A stretch of DNA of 33,277 nt from Bacillota bacterium (GTDB lineage Bacteria > Bacillota > Clostridia > Acetivibrionales > DSM-1351), in contig JAEVZU010000105.1 in the NCBI GenBank assembly GCA_023392075.1, positions 1 through 33,277 on the forward strand, read 5' to 3'. Position 1 is the first letter of the stretch, and every line of letters starts with the position of its first letter. Made by a program: the position numbers and the translations under genes. Below, piece after piece: positions 16,473 to 25,115 of this stretch. The notes under the pieces were generated by a model, which was given only the letters and a program-made list of their open reading frames with translations, ran no database searches and was not told where the DNA came from.

Positions 16473-17390
16473 ATGGATACAAAGGAAAGCAAGTACATCA
16501 GTTATATAAAAAGCAGATATCCCCAGATTGATATTTCCAAGGTAGAATGCAATTTTACCGATGGAATACATGGAGATATTGTTATAGTCAATGAAAAGGA
16601 TGTCTTTAAATTCGCCAGGTATGATTGGAGTGCCGGTTATATTGAAAATGAGGTCAATATTATTAGTAGAATAGGGAGGGACTTCAGCATATATGTACCA
16701 AAAGCCGAACCTGTGGAAAAGGGGATTGCCCGATTCAGTTATGTAAAAGGTGAACCCTTGTATAGGAGCACTTTGGTTCAAATGGCGAACAGGATGCAGG
16801 AAATGGTTGCCGAACAGCTTGCAATGTTTCTTAAACAGCTGCATTCCTTTCCGCTCAAAGGTGATACCGTTAAAAACCTGTCCGAATGTCAGGCCACTAT
16901 GGCACAGGAAGAGTGGCTTATAAAATTTGAAGAAATTGAGAGAAAGGTTTTCCCTTACTGCGACAGCTATTCAAAGGAATATTACAGGCAAATTTTCAGG
17001 CCCCTTCTGCAGGATGAGAAATTCATGGATTATCAACAGTCACTTATTCATGGAGACCTGATGCCATATCACATCATATTTAACAAAAATACAAACCGTA
17101 TAAGCGGGATTATAGATTTTGGTTTGTCCGGGTTGGGAGATCCGGCCTATGATGTGGGAATTCTCCTGGACAATTACGGAGAGGCCTTTATAAAAAGAAT
17201 GAGCAGATATTATAAAAACATTATTTCCTACATAGACAGAGCAAGATTTTATGCATTTGTAAACAACCTTTTATGGGCAAAATCTGTTTCTGATATGCTT
17301 GTCACAAGGGATTTCACCAATTTCAGAATTCCGGCAAAAGACAGGGACATCATGCCCATAGGTACAAAATGGTTTGATGCAAAGGGGTAA
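16473..17390 (+). CDS. APH-fold phosphotransferase
   Basis: A 305-residue protein of the aminoglycoside phosphotransferase/choline kinase superfamily. Visible landmarks are Lys46 in 'DVFKFARY' (ATP-binding lysine), the Brenner motif HGDLMPYH (193-200, catalytic Asp195) and the metal-binding DFG at 215-217 in 'IIDFGLSGLGDPAYDVG'. The usual Asn of the Brenner motif is His200, a variant common in macrolide-kinase-like members. ATG 16473 has GGAGGAG at 16460-16466. Family members phosphorylate antibiotics or small metabolites; the substrate here cannot be told and resistance should not be assumed. It stands alone between the secreted-protein and DivIVA-like genes. Confidence 0.85.
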   Translation: MDTKESKYISYIKSRYPQIDISKVECNFTDGIHGDIVIVNEKDVFKFARYDWSAGYIENEVNIISRIGRDFSIYVPKAEPVEKGIARFSYVKGEPLYRSTLVQMANRMQEMVAEQLAMFLKQLHSFPLKGDTVKNLSECQATMAQEEWLIKFEEIERKVFPYCDSYSKEYYRQIFRPLLQDEKFMDYQQSLIHGDLMPYHIIFNKNTNRISGIIDFGLSGLGDPAYDVGILLDNYGEAFIKRMSRYYKNIISYIDRARFYAFVNNLLWAKSVSDMLVTRDFTNFRIPAKDRDIMPIGTKWFDAKG

Positions 17391-17477
17391 TAAGGTCATA
17401 TAAGGTAACGGTTCTCAGAATATATTTTACAATTGGGAATATATATTTAGTATGAAAGAAGATTAGGAGTGGGACGT

Positions 17478-17930
17478 ATGAACTATACCCCGGAGGAATT
17501 AAGAAGTATTTGTCTCAAAAGATCGATTTTGGATGGTTATAACAGAAAACAGGTTGATAATTTACTTTCCTTGATTGATGAAGATTACTCCAGAGTGATG
17601 AAAGAAAATGATGAAATGAAAAGCAGAATAAACAGCCTTAATGAAGCAATACAGCATTATAAAATGCTTGAAGAATCACTCCAGCATTCAATTCTGGTTG
17701 CTCAGCATACAAGTGAACAAATTAAAGTAAACGCATGCGAAAAGGCAAGACTTATTACCAGCGAAGCCGAAGTGAATGCCTCCAAACTGCTGGAAACTGC
17801 AAATTTGGAAATAGTAAGGGCAAAAAGCAAGCTGGAAGAGATAAAGTCTGAATTATTTACATTCAAATCCAAGACCGAAGCACTGCTTCAGGCGCAGATG
17901 GAGATTTTAAGGCAGATATCCAATGAATAG
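17478..17930 (+). CDS. DivIVA-like coiled-coil protein
   Basis: A 150-residue protein whose first 45 residues (YTPEELRSICLKRSILDGYN then RKQVDNLL) match the N-terminal membrane-binding motif of DivIVA/GpsB proteins, followed by coiled coil to the end. ATG 17478 has AGGAG at 17465-17469. Such proteins assemble at curved membrane and organise division or cell-pole growth; the exact partner is unknown. It is short for DivIVA and lacks an obvious second conserved domain. Monocistronic, ended by the hairpin at 18003. Confidence 0.8.
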   Translation: MNYTPEELRSICLKRSILDGYNRKQVDNLLSLIDEDYSRVMKENDEMKSRINSLNEAIQHYKMLEESLQHSILVAQHTSEQIKVNACEKARLITSEAEVNASKLLETANLEIVRAKSKLEEIKSELFTFKSKTEALLQAQMEILRQISNE

Positions 17931-18002
17931 CAAACAGATTATACAGGATATTTGTATACAAACAATAACACAAATGTTAATGTTACAGGTTAAAATGGTA
18001 TT

Positions 18003-18032
18003 GAGGCAATGTCGGCATTGCCTCTGTTTTTT
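18003..18032 (+). terminator. Intrinsic terminator after DivIVA-like gene
   Basis: Nine-base perfect stem (18003-18011 with 18016-18024), TCGG loop and a T-rich tail TGTTTTTT. A second, weaker stem at 18069-18098 includes the stop codon of the convergent fcl gene. Confidence 0.9.
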
Positions 18033-18091
18033 GCGAAGCAAATTTCTTATTGGCTGGGAAAGAGTACTGTCTGACATTATTCAATGATGCA

Positions 18092-19036
18092 TCAGACATA
18101 TCCTTTTGATATTAGATGATCTAAATAATATTCATATTCCCTGCGCAAGCCTTCTTCCATATCAATTTGGGGTCTCCAGCCTGTCTGCTCGATCCTGAAA
18201 TTATCAATAACCCGTCTTGGAGTACCGTCCGGTTTTTCAGTGTCATATATAATTTCACCTTCGTAACCGATAACTTTCTTTATTGTTTCGGCCAGTTCCC
18301 TTATGCTTATTTCCTTTCCGGAGCCTATATTAATGCAGTCGCTGCCATCATGGGTCAACATTAATCTCAGACAGGCTTCGGCCATATCATCTACATACAG
18401 GAATTCTCTCAAGGGAGTACCTGTACCCCAGAGAACAACCGAAGAATTTTCTTTAATCTTTGCCCTGTGAAGCTTGATAATCATGGACGGTATTACATGG
18501 GCATTATAGAGGTCGAATCTGTCATTTACCCCATATAAACTTGCAGGCATGGCACAGATATATTTTGTACCGTATTGCCTGTTATAGGCTTGACACATTT
18601 TTATTCCCGAAATTTTAGCCAGTGCATAGGCTTCATTTGTAGGTTCGAGCGGGCCGGTAAGCAAATATTCCTCTCTTATAGGCTGCGGGCAGGTCTTGGG
18701 GTAAATGCAGGAGCTTCCAAGAAACATCAGTTTTTCAACATTATACTTGAAAGAGCTTTTAATAATGTTGCATTCTATAAGCATGTTTTCCATAATAAAA
18801 TCTGCAGGATAAGTATTGTTTGCATGTATTCCTCCTACTTTTGCCGCGGCTAAAAATACATATTCCGGTCTTTCTGTTCTGAAAAAGTTATCTGTAGCTG
18901 CCTGATCAGTCAGATCCAGTTCACTGTGCAATCTATAAATTACATTAGTATATCCGTTGTGTTCAAGACACCTTGCTATAGCGGATCCCACCATACCGGT
19001 ATGTCCCGCTACATAAATTTTACTGTCCCTGTTCAT
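18092..19036 (-). CDS. fcl: GDP-L-fucose synthase
   Basis: A 314-residue short-chain dehydrogenase/reductase that epimerises and reduces GDP-4-keto-6-deoxymannose to GDP-L-fucose with NADPH. The nucleotide-binding motif GHTGMVG is at 11-17; the catalytic set is Ser108/109 in LGSSCIYP, Tyr137 and Lys141 in YALAK. 'GGIHANNTYPADFI' and 'LREFLYVDDMA' are typical of the family, and the length is normal. A longer frame begins at TTG 19069, but GGAGG at 19042-19046 selects ATG 19036. It is second in a minus-strand operon behind gmd, separated by about 30 bases. Its product is the expected donor for the three glycosyltransferases at 12530-15693. Confidence 0.93.
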   Translation of the reverse strand: MNRDSKIYVAGHTGMVGSAIARCLEHNGYTNVIYRLHSELDLTDQAATDNFFRTERPEYVFLAAAKVGGIHANNTYPADFIMENMLIECNIIKSSFKYNVEKLMFLGSSCIYPKTCPQPIREEYLLTGPLEPTNEAYALAKISGIKMCQAYNRQYGTKYICAMPASLYGVNDRFDLYNAHVIPSMIIKLHRAKIKENSSVVLWGTGTPLREFLYVDDMAEACLRLMLTHDGSDCINIGSGKEISIRELAETIKKVIGYEGEIIYDTEKPDGTPRRVIDNFRIEQTGWRPQIDMEEGLRREYEYYLDHLISKGYV

Positions 19037-19065
19037 ATTGACCTCCATCCCCATAAAAGGTTTTT

Positions 19066-20085
19066 TCAACCTTTAAGATCACTTTCGACCATTAAATTTA
19101 CAAGTTCCTCAAAAGATACCTTCTGAGTCCAGTTCAGCTTCCTTTTTGCCTTTGCCGGATCTCCCAGGAGCAGATCCACTTCGGTGGGCCTGAAAAGTTG
19201 GCTGCTGACATTGACCAGTTCTCTGCCGGTTTCAAAGTCTATGCCCTTCTCCGCCATGCCATGCCCCTCCCATTTAAGGTTTATTCCCACATGCTTGAAG
19301 GCAAGTTCGCAAAATTCTCTAACAGTATGAGTTTCACCGGTTGCGATGACAAAATCATCAGGAGAGGGCTGCTGCAGAATCAGCCACATTGCCTCCACAT
19401 AATCTCCGGCATAGCCCCAATCCCTTTTGGCATCCAGATTACCAAGTACCAGCTTATCCGGTTTTCCCTTCAAAATATCTGCAATGCCAAGGGTTATTTT
19501 TCTCGTTACAAAGGTTTCACCCCTTCTGGGGGACTCATGATTAAAGAGTATCCCATTGCAGGCAAAAAGATCATAAGCTTCGCGGTAGTTTACCGTTATC
19601 CAGTAGGCATAGAGCTTTGCAGCTGCATAAGGGCTTCTGGGACAAAATGGTGTACTCTCATTTTGTGGAATTTCTTTAACCTTTCCGAATAATTCACTGG
19701 AAGAGGCTTGATAGAATTTGATACCGGGTTTTATCTCTTTTATACATTCCAGCAATCTTAAAGTCCCAAGTCCATTAGCATCGGAAGTATATTCGGGAAC
19801 GTCAAATGAAACCTTAACGTGACTTTGAGCACCGAGATTATAAATCTCATCAGGCCGTATCTGATATATCAATCTGATTAGATTTCCGGAATCGGTAAGA
19901 TCTCCATAGTGTATAAACAAGTTGGGATTTGCATCGGGACCCTGAAGCAAATGATCTATCCGTTTGGTATTCAAGGTACTGCTTCGGCGTACAATACCAT
20001 GTACTTCATAGCTTTTATCTAACAAAAACTCAGAGAGATATGAACCATCCTGCCCGGTTATACCCGTTATTAAAGCTCTCTTCAT
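19066..20085 (-). CDS. gmd: GDP-mannose 4,6-dehydratase
   Basis: A 339-residue extended SDR enzyme converting GDP-D-mannose to GDP-4-keto-6-deoxy-D-mannose, the first step to GDP-L-fucose or GDP-rhamnose. Key features are GITGQDG at 8-14, 'SSSELFG' at 128-134, catalytic Tyr153 and Lys157 in YAAAK, and 'NHESPRRGETFVTRKI', a hallmark of GMD. The start has AAGGAG about nine bases upstream. Length agrees with bacterial forms such as that of Pseudomonas. It leads the operon with fcl; no mannose-1-P guanylyltransferase gene is in the window. Its upstream region carries the MITE-like element at 20240-20495. Confidence 0.95.
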   Translation of the reverse strand: MKRALITGITGQDGSYLSEFLLDKSYEVHGIVRRSSTLNTKRIDHLLQGPDANPNLFIHYGDLTDSGNLIRLIYQIRPDEIYNLGAQSHVKVSFDVPEYTSDANGLGTLRLLECIKEIKPGIKFYQASSSELFGKVKEIPQNESTPFCPRSPYAAAKLYAYWITVNYREAYDLFACNGILFNHESPRRGETFVTRKITLGIADILKGKPDKLVLGNLDAKRDWGYAGDYVEAMWLILQQPSPDDFVIATGETHTVREFCELAFKHVGINLKWEGHGMAEKGIDFETGRELVNVSSQLFRPTEVDLLLGDPAKAKRKLNWTQKVSFEELVNLMVESDLKG

Positions 20086-20239
20086 GTATACAACTCCTTG
20101 TCGTTTTATTTAAAGATTATTCAGCCGATAATTGCTAAAAAAGTCATTGGTTTTTTGTACTTTTCCGGCTAGTAACATAATATGTGTACCCTATTAATTA
20201 TGGAACTGAACAGGACGTGAAAATATATTGCAGGAATGC

Positions 20240-20495
20240 TACCCTCTATTGACAATGTACAATACGTTTTTGAGTGGTTAAATTTGCCCTGCGGCTGCGT
20301 TGAAGCCGCTTGCAAGGCACAAAGCCTTACCGCACGCCAAATTATCTCACTCAAAAATCACCGGCCTCGCACTAGAATATTTCGGCAATTTCGAGGAGGA
20401 TGGACGCAGCTTGCTGACGCAAGGCAAGGACGACGACAAAGAAAAGCGGCAAAATAGCCGGCGTGAGGCGTGTTATACATTGTCAACAGAGGGTA
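20240..20495. mobile_element. MITE-like element with 27-bp terminal inverted repeats
   Basis: Bases 20240-20266 and 20469-20495 are inverted repeats that match at 23 of 27 positions, starting TACCCTCT. Just inside, 20267-20276 (TTTTTGAGTG) has an inverted partner near 20349-20358, and a GC-rich hairpin GCGGCT/AGCCGC lies at about 20291-20309. The 256-base interior is clearly richer in G and C than its flanks and codes for nothing convincing; open frames inside lack ribosome sites. No clean target-site duplication is visible. It fills most of the 516-base gap between gmd and the molybdate regulator, and resembles a non-autonomous mobile element or a dispersed structured intergenic repeat. Confidence 0.72.
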
Positions 20496-20506
20496 AAAGC
20501 AAATAA

Positions 20507-20556
20507 AAAACTACCGGTGTAAAACTGGTGTATACAGCTTGTTCCCCGGTAGTTTT
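20507..20556 (-). terminator. Terminator of the molybdate regulator gene
   Basis: Eleven-base perfect stem (20507-20517 with 20546-20556) around a 28-base loop; on the minus strand it is followed by a TTTTTT run. It lies 46 bases past the stop of the minus-strand regulator and isolates it from gmd. Confidence 0.82.
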
Positions 20557-20601
20557 AATAGAAATTAAATTGTAAATAATATTCAAATCTGCTTGTGCTT
20601 T

Positions 20602-21561
20602 TTATGTTTCAGCAACTACTTTACCTAATTCCGACAGGTCATAGCCTCCTATACCTTCCAGCTCAAGCCGGAATTCACTCGAATTGAGTATTTCAAGAAC
20701 AATCTGGAAAGGTGCCCTGGCAAGGTCCTCCTTTTTTATTACGAGTTCATAGCGTTCTGTTTGCAGAGGGATAAAATCAATCCCCTTTACCTGTTGGCCT
20801 GATTTTTCGTTACCTATGCCTATATCTGCTCCTCCGCGGGCAACAGTACTTGCTATGGCAAGATGTGAAGTGCTTTCCCTGTTGTACCCTCTTATAGCTG
20901 ACGTGGGTATATCAAGCCTTCTAAGGTGTTCATCCAGAAGAACTCTTGTACCGCTCCCTTTTTCACGGTTTATCATGGTAATATCATTTCTTCTGAAATC
21001 CTCCCAGCCGGTTATACCCTTAGGGTTGTCATGAACTACATAAAACCCTTGCAGGCGGCTTGCCAGATGGATAATGACCGAACGGACTCCGGGAAGCATA
21101 CGCTTTACATAGGGTATATTGTACTGACCCGTATCACCGTCCCATAAATGGGCAGTTGCCATATGGACATTTCCATGGTAAAGTTCATACAGGCCGTTAT
21201 AGCTCCCGATGTAAGAGCGCAGGGCAGGTACGCCCTTAGGATGCATTTGAAGATAGCGGGAAAGGATGTCCAGCATGATGTCCTGTCCGCATATTACAAA
21301 GCCGTTACTTTGAGCCGGTTCATTATAAAACTGTACGGTGCCCGGATTGGTATGCGCATTATCAAAAGTATATGGAGGATTGGTTTTTATACTTTTTGTC
21401 CTGTTCTTATATTCATTGACATCTTTTATATCTACTCTGACTTTCTTACCTACTCTGTAGGAATTGAGTTCTCCCCGTTTAATCAATTCATATACTGTAT
21501 TCTTTGCGATTTTTAATATATCGGCGACTTCCTGGGGGGTTAAGGCAGTATTGTTATCCAT
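20602..21561 (-). CDS. Molybdate-type regulator: excisionase-like HTH plus periplasmic-binding-like domain
   Basis: A 319-residue one-component regulator. Residues 5-55 form an excisionase/MerR-like winged helix ('LTPQEVADILKIAKNTVYELIKRGEL'-type pattern with a 'YRVGKKVRV' wing). Residues 80-310 are a cytosolic molybdate/tungstate-binding-like domain (PBP_like) with 'GSGTRVLLDEHL' and 'ADIGIG' segments as in ModA-like folds. It probably senses molybdate or a related oxyanion and controls the divergent ModA gene. ATG 21561 is preceded by GGGAG; a longer frame from 21585 is unlikely. The ligand is inferred from family and neighbour. Confidence 0.85.
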   Translation of the reverse strand: MDNNTALTPQEVADILKIAKNTVYELIKRGELNSYRVGKKVRVDIKDVNEYKNRTKSIKTNPPYTFDNAHTNPGTVQFYNEPAQSNGFVICGQDIMLDILSRYLQMHPKGVPALRSYIGSYNGLYELYHGNVHMATAHLWDGDTGQYNIPYVKRMLPGVRSVIIHLASRLQGFYVVHDNPKGITGWEDFRRNDITMINREKGSGTRVLLDEHLRRLDIPTSAIRGYNRESTSHLAIASTVARGGADIGIGNEKSGQQVKGIDFIPLQTERYELVIKKEDLARAPFQIVLEILNSSEFRLELEGIGGYDLSELGKVVAET

Positions 21562-21707
21562 ATGATTCTCCCTTTTTGATATCAAAACTTAATATAACAT
21601 TATAAAAACACATGAAACATTACTTAATATTATATATTCCAAATACAATAAAATCAAATCTCTCTTAATATGGATAAACAAAAAATGATCGGCGTTATAT
21701 TTTAAGC

Positions 21708-21735
21708 TTGATTATTTATATAATGATGTTATAAT
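21708..21735 (+). promoter_or_regulatory. Promoter of modA
   Basis: TTGATT (21708-21713) and TATAAT (21730-21735) with a 16-base spacer form a good sigma-A promoter. Expected start is near 21742, leaving a leader of about 185 bases before modA. Confidence 0.65.
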
Positions 21736-21738
21736 TGT

Positions 21739-21763
21739 ACATAACAAAACATAACATAACGGT
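21739..21763 (+). promoter_or_regulatory. CATAAC direct repeats at the modA start site, candidate operator
   Basis: CATAAC occurs at 21740-21745, 21750-21755 and 21755-21760, i.e. at 10- and 5-base steps, directly over the predicted transcription start. Excisionase-like (BldC-type) winged-helix proteins can bind head-to-tail direct repeats, so this fits the divergent regulator, as an inference. Confidence 0.45.
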
Positions 21764-21830
21764 ATGAATTGGTGAATGAGACTTAACATACTGGTGTAAA
21801 AACAGTTAAATAGTTATAAAAATTATCTCA

Positions 21831-21869
21831 ATGATGAGATTATAACTCCAGTGGTTATAGTTTCATCAT
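21831..21869 (+). terminator. Leader hairpin of modA, candidate attenuator
   Basis: Arms 21831-21846 and 21854-21869 pair over 16 positions with about two mismatches around a 7-base loop, followed by a CTTTTATTTTC tract. It lies in the untranslated leader, 57 bases before the modA start, where it could end transcription early. I see no competing antiterminator stem and no recognisable Moco riboswitch. Confidence 0.55.
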
Positions 21870-21926
21870 CTTTTATTTTCTTTGAAACCGTATGAGACGT
21901 GAAAAAGCGTGGAACAGGAGGCTTAT

Positions 21927-22796
21927 ATGAAAAATATGAAAAGGTTTTTATCTGTAATATTTATTTTGTTAATGATTCTTGTAACAGCCTGCGGGCAAAC
22001 CCCGAAAGCAGCAGTTGATACAACAGCTGTCCCAAATTCGACGGCTGTGGGAACACAATCTGCATCAAGTACTGACGAGGCCGAGCTACAGGATACCACC
22101 GAGCCTGTGGAACTGGTAGTATCGGCTGCAGCCAGCCTGAAGGATTCACTTGGAGAAATAAAGACAGCCTATGAAGAAAAAAACAAAAATGTTAAACTGA
22201 CATTCTCCTTTGGCTCTTCGGGTGCCTTGCAGCAGCAAATAGAAAACGGTGCGGCTGTGGACGTATTCGTTTCGGCAGCTACCAAGCAAATGGATGCACT
22301 GAAGGAAAAAGGCCTTATAATTGATGAGACCAGAAAGGAATTTTTGCAGAATGAAGTGGTTCTTATTGTTCCGAAGGATTCAGATGCATTGACCGATTTT
22401 ATGGATCTTACCTCAGACAAAATACAGCATATCGGATTGGGAGAGCCAAAAGGTGTACCCGTGGGGCAATATGCAGAGGAAGTGCTGACCAAATTAAATA
22501 TCCTGGATAAGATAAAGAAAAAAGTTGTATACGGAAATGACGTAAAGGAAGTCTTGACCTGGGTCGAAACAGGTAATACCGATGCCGGTATAGTATATGC
22601 CACAGATGCAAAGGTTTCAGACAAGGTCAAAGTAGTTGCAGCAGCACCCAAAGACTCACACAAGCCGGTTTATTACCCTGCTGCAGTAATAAAAGACAGT
22701 AAAAATATTGATGCGGCAAAAGCCTTTACACAGTATTTATACAGCGCCGAAGCAAAACCAATATTTGAAAAGTATGGATTTGTGTTTATTGAATAG
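21927..22796 (+). CDS. modA: Molybdate ABC transporter substrate-binding lipoprotein
   Basis: A 289-residue lipoprotein binding molybdate or tungstate outside the cell. The signal peptide ends in lipobox VTAC with Cys22; a Thr/Ser/Ala-rich linker follows to about residue 55. The mature domain has the ModA hallmarks 'VSAAASLKDSLGEI', 'FSFGSSGALQQQIENGAAVDVFVSA' and 'GNTDAGIVYATDA'. ATG 21927 has AGGAGG at 21916-21921. No modB or modC follows; a hairpin comes next and then an unrelated ABC-2 operon, so the permease and ATPase must be elsewhere or absent. Regulated probably by the divergent HTH-PBP protein. Confidence 0.92.
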   Translation: MKNMKRFLSVIFILLMILVTACGQTPKAAVDTTAVPNSTAVGTQSASSTDEAELQDTTEPVELVVSAAASLKDSLGEIKTAYEEKNKNVKLTFSFGSSGALQQQIENGAAVDVFVSAATKQMDALKEKGLIIDETRKEFLQNEVVLIVPKDSDALTDFMDLTSDKIQHIGLGEPKGVPVGQYAEEVLTKLNILDKIKKKVVYGNDVKEVLTWVETGNTDAGIVYATDAKVSDKVKVVAAAPKDSHKPVYYPAAVIKDSKNIDAAKAFTQYLYSAEAKPIFEKYGFVFIE

Positions 22797-22835
22797 AAAA
22801 GATATTGAATAGTAAGAGATGTAATTGCTTGTCAT

Positions 22836-22867
22836 AAATGTCATTACGGAATACCGTAATGACATTT
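22836..22867. terminator. Strong hairpin after modA
   Basis: Fourteen-base perfect stem (22836-22849 with 22854-22867) and a 4-base loop, 40 bases past the modA stop. The T run after it is poor, but the stem is strong; it separates modA from the next operon. Downstream, TATAAT near 22907 may be the -10 of the ABC-2 operon, without a clear -35. Confidence 0.75.
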
Positions 22868-23004
22868 GTCATATTAACTCCTGATTTCAGACACTTAAGT
22901 AGGACATTATAATTAGGTAGAATATTATTGTAAGGTGTATTTGTAAATTAACAGGCGGGAGCGGTAATCAATCCGGCTGCCGAAAAAATACGGAGGTTTG
23001 AGCT

Positions 23005-23937
23005 ATGATAGTGAGTGTGAAGAATCTGGTAAAAAGATACGGAGATCTTGTAGCTCTGGATCATTTATCGTTTGATGTTAAAGAAGGTGAGGTATTCGGA
23101 CTTTTGGGGCCAAACGGTTCAGGCAAGACAACGGCTATAAACTGTATCCTTTCCCTATTGTATTTTGACAAAGGAGAGATAAATCTGTTTGACAAGCCCA
23201 TGGCTCCCGATGCGTATGATATCAAACGTGATATAGGGATTATAATGCAGGATGTTGCAGTTTTCGAAGAACTTACAGTCTATGAAAATATCAATTATTT
23301 TTGCAGCCTGTATGTAAAGGATAAGGAAAAGCGCAGGAAACTTGTTGAAGAAGCCATAGACTTTGTAGGATTGAATGACTTCAGGAAGTTTTATCCGAAG
23401 AAGCTGAGCGGAGGCTTGCTGCGCCGACTGAATATTGCATGTGGTATAGCACATAAACCAAGGTTGATAATATTGGATGAACCTACGGTTGCTGTTGACC
23501 CACAAAGCAGGAATAACATTCTTGATGGAATAAAAAAGCTTAATGAAGAGGGTGCAACTGTTATATATACCTCCCACTACATGGAGGAGGTTGAGCAGCT
23601 TTGCAGCCGCATTATGATAATGGATAAGGGCAAGGTCATTGCAATGGGCAGCAAGGAAGAGCTTAAAGGAATGATAAAACTGGGAGAAAAAATCACAGTT
23701 GAAGTATTCGGTCTTGGCAGCAGCAATCTCAACGAGATGAAGAAACTGCCAAACGTAAACAGTGTTGATTATAAGGACAAAACTCTTTCAATTAAATACA
23801 ACAGGGGTAAACACAATCTGACAAATCTGCTGGACTTTTTCAGAGAGAATGAGATTTCCTTTGGAAGGGTGTATTCCGAATTGCCTACATTGAATGATGT
23901 TTTCCTGGAAATCACAGGAAAGGAACTCAGAGACTGA
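23005..23937 (+). CDS. ABC-2 type transporter ATPase
   Basis: A 310-residue cytosolic ATPase of the drug/Na+/lipid export class (NatA/CcmA-like). Walker A GPNGSGKT is at 35-42, signature LSGGLLRR at 134-141 (LSGGL where LSGGQ is usual) and Walker B LIILDEP at 154-160, with the H-loop in YTSHY. The C-terminal 85 residues form the extra domain common in this class. ATG 23005 has GGAGG a few bases upstream. It heads a three-gene operon with two ABC-2 permeases that it should energise as a homodimer. The substrate cannot be told. Confidence 0.92.
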   Translation: MIVSVKNLVKRYGDLVALDHLSFDVKEGEVFGLLGPNGSGKTTAINCILSLLYFDKGEINLFDKPMAPDAYDIKRDIGIIMQDVAVFEELTVYENINYFCSLYVKDKEKRRKLVEEAIDFVGLNDFRKFYPKKLSGGLLRRLNIACGIAHKPRLIILDEPTVAVDPQSRNNILDGIKKLNEEGATVIYTSHYMEEVEQLCSRIMIMDKGKVIAMGSKEELKGMIKLGEKITVEVFGLGSSNLNEMKKLPNVNSVDYKDKTLSIKYNRGKHNLTNLLDFFRENEISFGRVYSELPTLNDVFLEITGKELRD

Positions 23938-23954
23938 GGAAAGGGGAAGGATAT

Positions 23955-25115
23955 ATGTTTTTAAATATATTTTTTAACAGATTGAAATGTACAGTCAGAG
24001 ATAAAGAACTGATATTCTGGACTCTGATATTTCCCCTGGTATTGGCAACCTTTTTTAATCTGGCATTTTCAGGCATTTCAAAAGCAGAAGTTTTCAATGC
24101 AGTGGATATAGCTGTAATTGATAATGAACAATATCAAAAGGATACTGATTTTAAGAATTTTATAGAGCAGCATTCCAAAGACGACCCGGACAGCGATAAC
24201 GACGTAAAGCTTTTCAATGTCAAGGTGGTATCGGAGGAGGAGGCCCACAGATTGCTTGATAACAATGAAATCGTGGGATATGTTACCTACGGAAATCCAA
24301 TCCGGCTGGCTGTAAAGAACTCGGGCTTTGAACAAACCATAATCAAAGAGATATTTGATCAATACAGTCAAACTGTAAGTTCGGTAATAACTATTGTGAA
24401 ACACCATCCTTCTGCCCTGCAAAACGGTCTGGCAGAGGATGTCGGCAAAAGATGGTCGTTTACCAGGGAAGTTCAGATCGGTACAAAGGGTAAGCCTGAT
24501 ACTACCGTAAACTATTTCTATACCTTGATTGCAATGTCCTGTTTCTACGGCGCTTTTTTTGGATTAAAGGAAGTAACAGATATACAGGCAAATCTGACCA
24601 AAAGAGCGGCAAGATTAAATGTTGCTCCTGTTCATAAGTTAAAGGCATTGACCGCCGGATTGCTTGCCGGTGTACTGGTATCATTTGCTGAAATCATACT
24701 TCTGCTGTGCTATTTGGTATTCGTGTTCAAAATAGACTTTGGAAATCAGATGGGATTTATTCTTTTGACCGGTATTGCAGGATGTGGAGCCGGCATAAGC
24801 TTTGGAGCTCTATTAGGTTCCTCCAATAAAAAAGGAGAAGGTGTAAAAACTGCAATACTTATTGTCTCTACCATGACGGCATCATTTTTGGCGGGTATGA
24901 TGTTTGACAAAATGAAATACATTGTCCAGCAGAATGTACCAATATTATCATATATCAATCCTATAGCACTTATAACGGATGCATTCTATTCATTATATTA
25001 TTATGATACGCATACGAGATTCTTTGTTAATATAGGTCTGCTGAGCGGCTTTACCGTACTGTTTTGCCTGGCAACCTACCTGAGTATAAGGAGGCAGAAG
25101 TATGATAGTATTTAA
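23955..25115 (+). CDS. ABC-2 type permease, first subunit
   Basis: A 386-residue membrane protein with the ABC-2 layout: one N-terminal helix (about 20-40), an extracellular domain of about 150 residues, then about five C-terminal helices including 'AGCGAGISFGALLGSSNKK'. A GGGGAAGG site precedes the ATG. It follows the ATPase by 17 bases and overlaps the next permease by 14, so the two permeases probably form a heterodimer. Resembles YhaP/LinF-type exporters in shape only. Confidence 0.88.
   Translation: MFLNIFFNRLKCTVRDKELIFWTLIFPLVLATFFNLAFSGISKAEVFNAVDIAVIDNEQYQKDTDFKNFIEQHSKDDPDSDNDVKLFNVKVVSEEEAHRLLDNNEIVGYVTYGNPIRLAVKNSGFEQTIIKEIFDQYSQTVSSVITIVKHHPSALQNGLAEDVGKRWSFTREVQIGTKGKPDTTVNYFYTLIAMSCFYGAFFGLKEVTDIQANLTKRAARLNVAPVHKLKALTAGLLAGVLVSFAEIILLLCYLVFVFKIDFGNQMGFILLTGIAGCGAGISFGALLGSSNKKGEGVKTAILIVSTMTASFLAGMMFDKMKYIVQQNVPILSYINPIALITDAFYSLYYYDTHTRFFVNIGLLSGFTVLFCLATYLSIRRQKYDSI

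Noticed and set aside
20236..20506. Short plus-strand frames inside the MITE-like element
   Set aside because: They cross the inverted repeat ends, have no ribosome site and start in structured sequence.
21742..21926. Molybdenum cofactor riboswitch in the modA leader
   Set aside because: Only one clear hairpin is seen, and I cannot identify the conserved multi-stem core.
22169..22663. 164-codon minus-strand frame
   Set aside because: Shadow of modA; the product is low-complexity Ser/Thr/Phe-rich sequence.
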